Shown here piece after piece: positions 12,321 through 22,243 of a stretch of DNA of 64,000 bases. The notes beneath the pieces were generated by a model, which saw nothing but the letters and a program-made list of their open reading frames with translations, did no database searches and had not been told where the DNA came from. Position 1 is the stretch's first letter; each line of letters opens with the position of its first letter. Made by a program: the position numbers and the translations under genes. This stretch comes from Typhlomys cinereus (taxonomy: Eukaryota; Chordata; Mammalia; Rodentia; Platacanthomyidae). The stretch spans positions 1,927,844 to 1,991,843 of the forward strand of contig JALPQD010000207.1 in the NCBI GenBank assembly GCA_023101885.1, read 5' to 3'.

Positions 12321-12490
12321 GAATCATGGGCGAATTCGGGAACCACCGTGGACCGCCTCCACCTCCTCCTTGTTTACTCTGCCCGGGATTCACAGGCTTC
12401 ACCCTACCAGGAACCAGAAACGCAGGATCCGAACTCAGGATCTTCCGCCTGCAAGGCAGAGGCTTAACCCCTGAGCCACCTCTCCAGCCC
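12250..12490 (-). repeat. Young B2-like SINE with exact target-site duplication
   Basis: Reverse copy with the TTATTATTTATTCAATTG tail, a (GT)n run at about 12272-12314, and the tRNA-like head ending CTGAGCCACCTCTCCAGCCC. Exact 10-bp duplications TTCATTTGAT flank it at 12240-12249 and 12491-12500. Confidence 0.92.
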
Positions 12491-12796
12491 TTCATTTGAT
12501 ATTTTTTTAAAGAAGTTTTTTTCCCTTCTCTGATTATGAAAATGATACTGATATCCGTTTTTGATAAACTCAGAAATGTTTAAAGCAGAAAAAAAGTCAC
12601 TTAACTCTTCCGTGAAGGTCTGATCCCGCATCAGATGGCAAGTGAGCCTAGAGGGCGTCTGCATGGAGCCTCCACTGGGCCCAAGAGCTGCACTGGGTTG
12701 ACATGTGCGTTTCTTCGTTGGATTTTGAGATCCTTAAAGGAAGGAGTCTTAATATGTGTTTCCATGAAATAGGTAGTAATGTTGATATTTACTGCA

Positions 12797-13194
12797 GTTG
12801 GCCTGCATGGTTGCTGATAAATGACCATCAGATGGCTTAAGGGAACAAGGGATTATTTTCTTATGATAGTCAGATTACAGCTTGACGGGACAGCACATAC
12901 CAGCACCAGGCCGAGGGAACTGGCCACACTATCTCTACATAATGGCCGAGAGAGGGATCTTGCCAGACCAGAATGTCTGGCCAAGTGTACAAAAGGATGC
13001 TGACTTTCTCAACCAGTTCTCTGTATTTTATTCACCTGTCCAGGGCCTAGTCCCACCCACTATAGGCTGGACCTTCCCCATCACCTAGATAATCTCCTTC
13101 AGGTTCGCTCCGGGTTTAACTACTAATTCTCCACAGATGTGCCCAGAGCTCAAACTCTCAACTGTCAAGTTGACAGCTGTGCCTAACCATGACA
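12797..13194 (-). repeat. LTR-like rodent repeat, copy B
   Basis: This is the reverse complement of copy A: GGTTGCTGATAAATGACC and GGCTTAAGGGAACAAGGG at one end, TCAAGTTGACAGCTGTGCC at the other. It appears full length and close in sequence to copies A and D. Confidence 0.65.
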
Positions 13195-13199
13195 GTACT

Positions 13200-14720
13200 T
13201 AAAAAGATTTTTAAGGTTAAGAATTCTGTGCATTTTTGATTTTATTGTATTTAATTGTGAAAGAGCAGTGTCGTATGGTCAAGCATTTTTTCCTTCCAGC
13301 AGATATTTTTAAGGAGAATTTAATTTTTATTGTGTAACACATAACCCTCAGATAGGAAAGTTAGCAGCACAGGGTGTGTACTGTGGATAGCAGACGTCCC
13401 CTCCATTCCATTACAAGGCCCAGGACAGACACGGTTTGCTGTCTCATAGCTTTTCATGGATGGTTTGTATGTACGCGATAAATAGTGGTACATTTAGTCT
13501 GTCGTGAAGCGCGTCTTTAAGGCGGGGAGCAGAGATGGACCAGGACTGATAGATGGCGGCCCTTTTGAATTCATCCCAACTGTTGTGGTGAAGAACTAAT
13601 CCAACTTCCAGTTCTGGCAATCTGTTTTAAAGATGGAAATATGAGTGTCAAGATAAATATTGAAGAATGTTTTTTAAACTAATTCATGTTTGTGGCAACA
13701 AAAAAGCCCAAACAACACAAAAGAGAAATTCAGGTGAATGCCTGTCAGTGAATCGTTGAATGAATTGTGGTGTGACTATGGTGCGGCCTTCCAAAGAGGA
13801 GGAAGAGCTTTATGAACTGTCATAATCACTTGGATTTGTATGTAAGAAGGATGAAGACAAGAGTGCGTAATATCCCATGTGAAAGCATTTCGAGTGGCTG
13901 CTTCTGGGCTTGTTTTATCTTTCAGTTCAGGCTTTTCTGTCTAGAGTTCCATAAAAAGGTGTTAATGCATAACTTATCGAATTCCAGGGGCTGTATCAAG
14001 GGGCCTGGGACATTATTTGGGGTGCAGCAGTATGCTGAAAAAGGTACAGCGCAGAAATGGCCACGAAGAAGCTAAAGCTTGCTAAGGAGTTCTCAGAAAG
14101 TGAGGTAGATGTGACCAGAGGAAGAAGAGAGACCTTTCCTGGAATGTCAGGACCTGTGGGGGCCCGGGGCTCCCACTCCTGTGCTGTGCAGTGAATGATC
14201 TCTGGTTCTTTGTTCAGATGTCAGAGCAAGAGGCAGTAGAATCCACCTACACCAGGCTTTCTTTGAACAAGCGGAGGCATGAATTACTTCCTTTACAGTA
14301 CGCCTGTTACAGTATGCGGAGGTCCTTGTCTGCCTCCCCGTGTTGGCCTTGTCTCGCTAACTAATCTCTGTTCTCTGAGGACAAAGCCACATGCGACCCC
14401 TGGACCCTCACAGAGGCATTTTGCCTTCCCGGCTCCTTCGTGGGCTAAAAGTAAGTGGTATTTTATGGCCGTGCCAGACAAGTAGGACCCAGGTTGGATT
14501 CACTGCTGCATATTTACTGCTATTCATTTTTCCTTGTGACGTCCAAGAAATGAAAATGTCCTTGATGGCCCCTGGGAGCGCCCTGGGCACATGGTCTCCT
14601 GGGCCCTGTGACCATGTTGCCTGTCCCGAGTGGGTGATCATGCCGGCGCTTCTCTTCTGTGTCCTCAAGACTCCAGAGTGTTGGGTGGGCGGTCTTGACT
14701 AGAGAAGTGGTCACTTGATT
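13200..14720. other. Intronic DNA, nothing recognised
   Basis: Unique-looking sequence. The overlapping opposing open frames at 14279-14714 have no recognisable product. Confidence 0.4.
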
Positions 14721-14724
14721 TTTC

Positions 14725-14875
14725 TTTCATTTGTTTGTTTGTTTTGAGACGAGCTCTCCTCTTGTCCCCTTGGTGGGCCTGGCCCTCACTGGTAGCGCAG
14801 GCTGTCTTTGAACTTGGGTGACCTTCCTGCCTTGCAGTGCTGGGGTCATGGGACGCTGGCCTTGCTTTGCTCTTG
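14725..14875 (-). repeat. B1-like SINE
   Basis: A T-rich run (TTTGTTTGTTTGTTTTGAGA) leads into a reversed B1 body with GGCTGTCTTTGAACTTG, CTTCCTGCCTTGCAGTGCTGG and a final CTGGCCTTGC. Confidence 0.65.
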
Positions 14876-14879
14876 TTTG

Positions 14880-16060
14880 CATTGCATTCTCTCTGCTCCT
14901 TCCCAGTTATTCTGTTCCCTGAGATTATCAGTGTTCCCGGGCTGTGCATGTGGGGTAAGGGCACATGCCAACAACTCTACATGAGAGGATGACTTTGGAA
15001 GGATGGGAAGGTTAACGCTTGCTTCTCCTTATAGTGCTAACTTTTTCTTTCAGTTCTTTCTCGCTCATTGGTCAATGCGAGATGTTCTTTCGCTTGCCCA
15101 GTACGGCCTGTAAAGAATATGTAGGTTCTGTTAGTACCGATTTTGAAATAAATTTTGTCAAAGAAAATAGAATCACCACACTTTTTTTTTAATCAGTTCT
15201 TTATCAGAACTCTTTTTATCAGTTCTTTGTTCTTACCCCAGTCCTGCAAGAACAATTTGTCCACTGCTGGTGCGTCAGCCGGCTAGTGAGGAGTGCAGAC
15301 GCTGACAAGAAGAATGGCCGTCGCGGGAGGGGACTGCAAGGGTGGGGACAGGGGGTGAGCATTAGCAAAGGGTCACAAGCCAGAAACTCGGGAACACAAA
15401 CCTGACTCTTAAATCTTTAAACCAATGGGCAGCTCTAAAATAACAGTCGACGTGAGCCAGAGAATTTTAGGGGAGTGCCCTCCAGGAGTGGAGGAGACAG
15501 GGAGAACTGAGGTGCTGCCTGTGTTCTGACCAGGAAGGTGCCTTTGGTATTTTGACAGCCAGGAGCGTTGTTGGCATCTCCTTTATCTTCAGCAGCCAGG
15601 ACCGGGAGCACTGGAAGCGTGGCTTACTGGTGATTGCCGGGGAGGGCGAGTGTCCAAGGGCCCGGATCACTGTGGGACGGAAGCCAGCTCCAGTAGACTC
15701 ATGGGCTGTGAAGTGGGTGCTTCACATTTAGCTGTGGTTCATGCCGGGTCACCAGACTCGTGGCCACCTCATCTGTCACTGGCGAAGTACTGAAATCTCA
15801 TTGGCTGTAATCAAATTGTCCTTCTGTTTGTTTCCATTCTGTCCCAGAGGAATACGCGCAATGTGGGGAAGATTGGCTGGACAAAGAACTCATTCTCCAC
15901 GCATTCTTGCAGACTTTCACCCACACGTGTGTCTTTAGGAGGTGCGGGCATGTTCCCATGAGCGAGGAGGACTGAGGCCAGTAGGGGCCAGTGCTCCCAG
16001 GTGCTAGGAAGGACAGCAGAGGGCACGCTGCTGACATGCTGTCCTGACTCTTCCAGCTCA
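14880..16060. other. Intronic DNA with a short direct/inverted repeat near 15190
   Basis: ATCAGTTCTTT occurs twice near 15194 and 15222, with AGAACTC between them, so AGTTCT and AGAACT form a small inverted repeat. Nothing else is recognised; the opposing open frames at 15798-16152 have no domain. Confidence 0.4.
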
Positions 16061-16065
16061 GCAAC

Positions 16066-16134
16066 CACACACGTGTGTGTGCACACATGCACGCACATGC
16101 GCATGCATGCATGCACACATGTACGCACACATGT
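16066..16134. repeat. 69-nt strictly alternating pyrimidine-purine tract
   Basis: Every position from 16066 to 16134 alternates pyrimidine and purine, through mixed CA, CG, TG and CATG units. This is a strong candidate for left-handed Z-DNA. Confidence 0.85.
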
Positions 16135-16552
16135 CTCTGTACTTGGATGCACTTCCTAAATTTAAACTTTTCACAGAATGGGCTTCACGCCTCCCAGGTT
16201 AGCTGTGAATGTGGCTGACACATCTGTATGTGACATTATCGTGTCAGTGTCACATGTACGTTTTCTCAAAACCTTCAGTCCCCTTGATCCTTACTGTGCC
16301 TGCAGAGTTACTGGGTGTCCTAGTTCTGCTTTCTCTGTGTGGAGTGTGTTCCGGCGCCCCCTGCATCGCTCACCTCTGCCTGTGAACAGTTGCGCGTGGG
16401 GCGGAGCAGGCGCTGCCCTTCGAAACGAGGTCCGTATGTTTCTTCAGTGCAGTTCATAACGGCAGTGGGTCCAAATCCTGGCTGGGAAATGGAGGAAGAA
16501 CGGAGGAAATGAAGGGGAACTCTCATCTGCCTCCGCTTTAAAAATCAGCACT

Positions 16553-16690
16553 GGGAGTCCAGGATTGGCACAGGTCTGTTGTCCAGGTTGTGCTGAGGCA
16601 GGGGGATTGGAAGTTCAAGGCCTGCTTGGGCTGCAGAATAGATTCAGGACCAACCAGGAAACTCTGTGAGACGCTGTCTCAATGAAAGGT
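16553..16690 (+). repeat. B1-like SINE
   Basis: The order is B1-like: GAGTCCAGGATTGGCACAGG, then GCTGAGGCAGGGGGATTGG, AGTTCAAGGCCTGCTTGGGC and ACGCTGTCTCAATGAAAG. Confidence 0.75.
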
Positions 16691-17165
16691 AAGTAGAGGG
16701 TTTGGGATGAGCTTAGTGTGGTGTTTGCCCAGGGTGCGAGAAAGGAGAAGAAAATAACACCAGGAACTGGTGACCCGTCATTAGCCTGGGGAATGAGGAG
16801 CCTTATCGGTGTGGCTTCTGTTGCTGAAGGTGTGGAAACAGGGGAAAGGGATTTTGCCAAGTCGAGTGACTTGCAGACAGCACTGCAAACCACGAGAGGA
16901 CAGCGGCTTTCGCTGTGCAGCCTCGACCTTCAGAGGCAGAAGGAACCTGAACTCTTGGTTGTGGCGCAGATCTCCCATCAGTGGGGTTTCCAGATCTGCA
17001 AAACAGTGGGCATCCAAGTCTCCTGCGGAACTCCATGACCTGCATGTCACCCCCTGCAGACTGAACCGCATCCTGATAGTAGGGTCTGGGTATCGTGAGT
17101 TAATGCAGCAAGTTAAGGCAGGCAGGGACAGAATTGTCCAGCTTAGAGAACAGTAGACCAGAGAT
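16691..17165. other. Intronic DNA, nothing recognised
   Basis: Five overlapping open frames of 80-115 codons lie on both strands. None resembles a known domain, and they are best read as chance frames. Confidence 0.4.
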
Positions 17166-17169
17166 CATC

Positions 17170-17193
17170 TGCACTCACCAAATTTGTGTGTGT

Positions 17194-17239
<46 letters not shown>

Positions 17240-17401
17240 ACAGAAGGGCACTTGGGGCGTGTGTGCCTGTGGAGGTCCAAGGGTGACACTGAGAGTCACA
17301 CTGGATTGCTCTACCTCCTTATTGCTTTCCTTTGGGGTTTTCCAGGTTCCGCCTTCTAAGGCAAGAATTACAAGCCACAGCCATATCCACCTGGAGTTTT
17401 T
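17170..17401 (-). repeat. B2-like SINE, 3' part, split by a nested SINE
   Basis: The (GT)n tail at 17187-17236 and the body GTCCAAGGGTGACACTGAG run up to CATATCCACCTGGA, where the element stops. The missing tRNA-proximal part resumes at 17719. The 13-bp duplications at 17389-17401 and 17719-17731 share ACCTGG..TTTTT with two or so differences. Confidence 0.8.
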
Positions 17402-17718
17402 TTTCTTTAATATTTTACTTGTATATTTTTGTGTATGAGTGTGTGTGTGCGCGCGCACGCGCGTGTGTTTATGTGTATATCAGAGGACACTGTGTGTTCC
17501 TGTGGAGGACCAAGGGTGACTTCTGGAATCATCCTGGATTGCTTCTACCTCCTTTTTGCTTTGCTCTGGGATTTCCCAGGCTCCGTCCATAATGGTTGGT
17601 TGGAAGTGCAGGCCACTGCCATTTATACCTCGTGTTTTTACACAGGACCTGGGATCTGAACTCAGGACCTTCTCCTTGTGAGACAGAATCTTAACCCCTG
17701 AGCCGTCTCTCTAGCCTT
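17402..17718 (-). repeat. B2-like SINE nested in a sibling copy
   Basis: A complete reversed copy: T-rich tail, a GTGTGC(GC)n run at 17440-17467, ATCAGAGGACACTGTGTG, the usual body, and the head CTGAGCCGTCTCTCTAGCC. It lies between the two halves of another SINE in the same orientation. Confidence 0.85.
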
Positions 17719-17785
17719 ACCTGGCATTTTTATGTGGGATCTGGAGATGTGAACTCACTTACTTTGCTTGTGAGACAAAGGGCAT
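17719..17785 (-). repeat. B2-like SINE, remaining part of the split host
   Basis: ACCTGGCATTTTTATGTGGG and GTGAACTCACTTACTTTGC continue the host interrupted at 17401. The tRNA-like head is decayed. Confidence 0.75.
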
Positions 17786-17829
17786 CTATGTCAGATTTTT
17801 ATATCCATTGGAATCTCTTTTCTATTAAA

Positions 17830-18060
17830 ACTTTTTTTTTTGTCAGTACTGTGAATTGACCTTAGAGTGTCACGTGAGTCAGGCAAGGGCTGTACCACTG
17901 ACCTGCATCCCTGGCCACCTTGCTACTTTTTATCTTCAGACAGGATTCACTGAGTTGCTCTAGCTGCCCCCGACTCACTTGGTAACCCAGGCCGACTTTG
18001 AATTTGTGTTGTTCTGTCTTAGCCTCCTAAGTGGATGCCGTGGGGCTCAGCTCCTGTTAT
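17830..18060 (-). repeat. ID-like plus B1-like fragments (B4-like)
   Basis: AGGCAAGGGCTGTACCACTG is a reversed tRNA-like ID segment. ACCCAGGCCGACTTTGAATT, followed by TTAGCCTCCTAAGTGG, is a reversed B1 segment. The adjacency suggests a fused ID-B1 element such as B4, but it could be two insertions. Confidence 0.5.
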
Positions 18061-18340
18061 CGCGCTGTGCTGTGCGCTTCATGGTGCATGACGTATGGAT
18101 GCGTGTGGGTGTGCTTGTGCCTCGGAGTGTGTGGAAGTCGGGGTCTGTTTGGTTGTTCTCTGCTGGGTATGCCAGGCTGCCTGGCTACACGTTCCTGGAG
18201 ATTCTCCCATCTCCCTCCTTATCAGAGACACTGGGATTCCAGACATACCACTTCCATGCCTGACTTTTTTTTTTCCCTGAAACATGGGTTCATGAGTTTA
18301 AGCAGCAAGTACTTTAAGCACTGAGCCATTCATCCACTCA
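18060..18340 (-). repeat. Old B2/B3-like SINE
   Basis: A GTGTGGGTGTGC-rich tail, AGACACTGGGATTCCAGAC, and TACTTTAAGCACTGAGCCATTC at the reversed tRNA-like head. It is well diverged. Confidence 0.5.
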
Positions 18341-19030
18341 GCTGTGCGTATTTTGTTTTAAATGCCTCCTCTTGCTGGGTTTTTGCTTTACCAGCCTGAG
18401 TAGCTTACTGACCGAGTCCCCAGAGAGTTTTCAAGCAGGGGGATGACCAGGTGAAGGTTTCCTTTCCTCTCCCTGGCCGCCCCGCGATGACTGTCCTCTC
18501 CATCAGTCTCAAAAGAGCTCAGGAAGTCGGAGCCCACCCTGGGACTATGACCACACCTGCCATTCTACCTGCACAGGATGCACTTCATACCCCATGGAGG
18601 TACACACCTCTCTGGCCTGTGGACGTCCTGATCTTCACAGCTGGGCCCTGCCCCATGTGTTCGGAGGGGTCTGCTGGTGACACGGAGTTCGGCTTTTTAT
18701 TTTAATGTCTTAGTTTATATCCTTTTTTTTTTTTTCAACCGAGAGCCTCACCGTATATTCAGAGTAGGAGAAAATTACCCAGGCATTCCAAGCCTGCTGG
18801 AAACAGTATGACTTGACCACACCCTGACTCAGAAACCAAAGAAGGAGAATAAAACATTTACACTAGTCATTTAAGATAATGCTCAGAGCTCATGTCTGAT
18901 AAGGTTGCCCACGCCTTGTTACACTCCTAGCCTTCCAGTCCTTATCTTCCACCTGCTTCTCAACAAGCTCTGCATAGTTGAAAGCCAGCTGCTGGACCTG
19001 TGTGTGGACTCTGCCTGGTGAATGTCTTCT
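18341..19030. other. Intronic DNA, nothing recognised
   Basis: A poly(T) run is at 18722-18735. No repeat or protein is recognised. Confidence 0.4.
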
Positions 19031-19045
19031 TTTGTAGATGTTACC

Positions 19046-19047
<2 letters not shown>

Positions 19048-19091
<44 letters not shown>

Positions 19092-19315
19092 AGAGGGAAC
19101 TGTGTGTGCTTGTGGAAGCCCAAGGATGACTCTGAAAACCATCCTGGATTGCTTCTACCTCATTTTTGCTTTGCTCTGGGATTTCCCAAGCTCTGTCTTC
19201 CAGAACCAGAAATGCAGCCACCACCATTTCTGCCTAGTGTTTTTACATGGGATTTGAACCCAGGTCCTTCTGCTTGGGAGGCAGAGTCTTAACCCCTGAG
19301 CCATCTTTTCAGTCC
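19048..19315 (-). repeat. B2-like SINE with target-site duplication
   Basis: The (GT)n tail at 19049-19090 leads into the CCAAGGATGACTCTGAAAAC body and the head AACCCCTGAGCCATCTTTTC. Flanking duplications AGATGTTACCAT (19036-19047) and AGATGTCACCAT (19316-19327) differ at one base. Confidence 0.9.
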
Positions 19316-19335
19316 AGATGTCACCATCTTAATAC

Positions 19336-19645
19336 AATGCTCCTCAAACTTATTTTCATTAGTCCCTCCCCAGCCTCTTTGGTCATATTTTTCGGTCACC
19401 CCATTCATTATAAAACAACCATACATCTATATGTTGTTCTTCTATATTATGGTCTGTTGGATAAACACAGACCATTGTCATTCTTCTGCCTCTTCCCTGC
19501 TTCACACATGTTCTCTTGGGGCCCCTGTTGCCCCCACTGTAGTGAATGCAGCACACTTAACTTCCCACGTCACCTCATGTCATGCAATGCAGATTAGCTT
19601 CTCTCCAGTGGTTCTGATGTGCAACTATGATTGAGACCAAGTGGT
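19336..19645. repeat. hAT-type DNA transposon remnant (MER20/MER33-like)
   Basis: It starts with ATGCTCCTCAAACTTATTTTC and ends with CCAGTGGTTCTGATGTGC...GATTGAGACCAAGTGGTC. These resemble the CAGTGNTTCTCAAAC and GAGAACCACTGG ends of non-autonomous hAT elements. It is old, and the family is uncertain. Confidence 0.5.
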
Positions 19646-19779
19646 CTAAAAGTGATCGCTGATCTTTATTATCTCCTTACTGGATTTAGAAATACCTACT
19701 AAAAGAATCAGGCTATGCATGTCTGTAAGGATATTTCTAGGAGTTTAACTGATGAAGGAAATTTACCCTGAGTGTGAGT

Positions 19780-20005
19780 GATACCATTCCATGGATGGGG
19801 TCCTGGACTGAACTTTAAAGGTAGAGCAAGCAGAAACCCAGAGTTCATATGTGCACAATGTGACCAGCTACCTTACATTCCTGCCACCACATCTTTCTCT
19901 CTCCACGTGGACCATGGAGCTAAAATAAACTCTTCCTCTTTAAGTTGAGCTTCTGTTGGGTACTTTGTTATAGCAGTGAAAAATGTAGCTAATCCAGTGG
20001 GACTG
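19780..20005 (+). repeat. LTR-like rodent repeat, 3' part
   Basis: GCACAATGTGACCAGCTACC, AGCTAAAATAAACTCTTCC (AATAAA-type signal), and TACTTTGTTATAGCAGTG at the end match a rodent LTR-like family also present at 63487. Only the 3' half is clear. Confidence 0.5.
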
Positions 20006-21759
20006 GCTAGATTGTAAGAATTAACTGCAGTCAGTAAGCAGTCAGATCCCCAAGTCCTCGATCTGGTTACTGTACTAACATGTCACCCAAAGAACCCCAG
20101 GCTTAAGGAATGTCCTAAGTCTGCCAGACTTCGCTTTCTTCAGACACGAAAACTGCTTCCATTTCTCTGAGGAATGGGGCATTTACAAAGAGCAGGAGTG
20201 TGTCAGGTATCCTGAGCTGGGACAGCAGGTATATTTTTGAGCACACATTTTAATAAACAAAAACACCAGATAATATAATGTTACTTCACTAGATTGCTGG
20301 ACGTTGACTGCCTGTGGACAAGCAGAATTGTGACAGGCATTCTGAGGGACACTCTGTTTAATTTAGTTTACTATTTATTCCCACAGAAGGGTCAGCCACC
20401 TAGTAGGAGAGCAGACTAAATAAAGGAGCTACTGTGGTTTTGCCCAGGTAATCTGGGGGTCTTTCAGGATCAGTAAGATGCTAACTGCTGGAGAAATGTG
20501 TTGGGAACATGGTCACGTAATGGTTCGTGAATGGAACGTTGAGTGCACAGACTTGTGAGTGGGCAGTGGCGCTAAAACCAGGCAGAGTCAGAAAGGACTC
20601 TGGACCCGTGGCCCTGGCCATCCTGGGGCGTGACTCTGGTGCCTGGGCACCCTGCTGTGCCCCTCTAAGGTTTACCGCGGAGGAAGGGATTGCTTCCAGG
20701 ATGGTGTGCACGTGGCATGGGGGAACACGTAAGGGCTCATGACCTGCAAAAATGTTACTCAGGCTGTTAGCACAGGCTTGGAGAGAGTAATGTCTTTGAT
20801 TATGAAGTCGAGTTCGTAGGTTGTTCTGTGTTGAGTGGTGAGCCATTGGAAAGCCTTGGGAAGACATGCTTGTCCCGCATCAGGGGCAGGCAAGCTTTAG
20901 GTGGTGTCATCCTCCTGGTAATGTTCCTGTACACTGTGTGTCTCCAGTTGTGACCCATCAGTGCACGTGGGGGAACAGAACCTGTTGCTGAGGGAGAGAC
21001 TGTTAGTCTACAGGCTAAGAGAAATCCACCACGGGTAATTTATCTTACCTGCTTTCTTTCCTTTTCATAATCACAATCATAGGCTGCTGGTAGTGGAAAG
21101 GAATCCAGAGGTCTAATTGAGTCTGTTTGCTGCCTGGAGTCTCCAGGCTGAGAACCCATCGCAGAGTGCATGCCTCTGGGATGGTGTCTCTGGCAAGCAC
21201 CCCTCCTTCAGTGCTCACTTTGGATCCTCCCCCACCCTCTACTCAGTCTTGGCCAACTTTGCTCTGAGTTTCTCTGAAAACGTGCCAGCCCTTCATGTAC
21301 ATTCTAGTTTCCTTTCGCTTTGTATTATTTCTTCGGTTTGATTTGTACAACGTGTTCTCTTGGATTTCCTTGTTCGATTTGGGTAGTAGCCCAAGTGCTT
21401 GGTAGATTATGGGTTACTAGACTTAACTTGTGTTTAAGGTCTCAGACCTCTGGAGGCCATCTAAGCTTGAGTCCAGCAGTCTGTTGGTTTCTGCATATAA
21501 TGCCTTTTTGTGTGTGGTCCTTCTCTGCTTTTGGAAGTGACAGGAAATCTTAAAATGATCAGCATGGTTCTTATTTAACACTTTGTTTACATCCTGAGAG
21601 CAGGATGGATGGATGAAAGTTTACATTTGAGAATGAGTTGTGGTAACCAGGAAACAGAGGGGTGTGATTTTTCTGATATCTAAAGTAATAATAGGAAACT
21701 CAGCAAGCCTTCCTCATTTAAATGTGTGCAAGTGTCCATCCTTGCAACTAGTATCCATT

Positions 21760-21890
21760 GCCATCTGTTAAGAGTTGAAGAAACAGGTATTAGAGAGGTT
21801 AAACTGCTTGCTTGGCTTCATGTAGCCAGCCTATAGATTTGGGAGTTTTACAGATTTGAACTAGAGAGGTGTGGCCCTAAAGCGCTGGCG
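21760..21890 (+). repeat. Possible MIR fragment
   Basis: GAAGAAACAGGTATTAGAGAGGTTAAACTGCTTGC (core: AGAGAGGTTAAACTGCTTGC) followed by GATTTGAAC resembles the MIR core, but the match is weak. Confidence 0.4.
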
Positions 21891-22040
21891 TGGCCCGGCT
21901 CTGGTTGTATAATCTCTCTGTGAGTCAAAAGAACTGCTGGGGTCGGGTCCGGTTTTAGGCTTAAATGACACAATGTGGGCAGAGCCCTACCTAGCCTGGT
22001 ACATCCAAGGCATTTCTCATTATCTTAGACCTGCTTTTGT

Positions 22041-22076
22041 AGTAATAATAATAATAGTAATGATAATGATAATAAA
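22041..22076. repeat. (AAT)n-like microsatellite
   Basis: Imperfect AATAATAAT run with AGTAATGAT interruptions. Confidence 0.85.
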
Positions 22077-22191
22077 TTGTGTTATAAAGGTTTTGAAACT
22101 AGACTTTCAAGGGGACTGTAATTGTGATGCATGTGAATTTTAGAGTCCACTGCAGCAGGGGTCTACAGTCCCAGACTGGGGAAGGTGTTTT

Positions 22192-22193
<2 letters not shown>

Positions 22194-22238
<45 letters not shown>
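22194..22238. repeat. (GA)n microsatellite
   Basis: About 45 nt of uninterrupted AG/GA dinucleotides. Confidence 0.97.
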
Positions 22239-22243
<5 letters not shown>

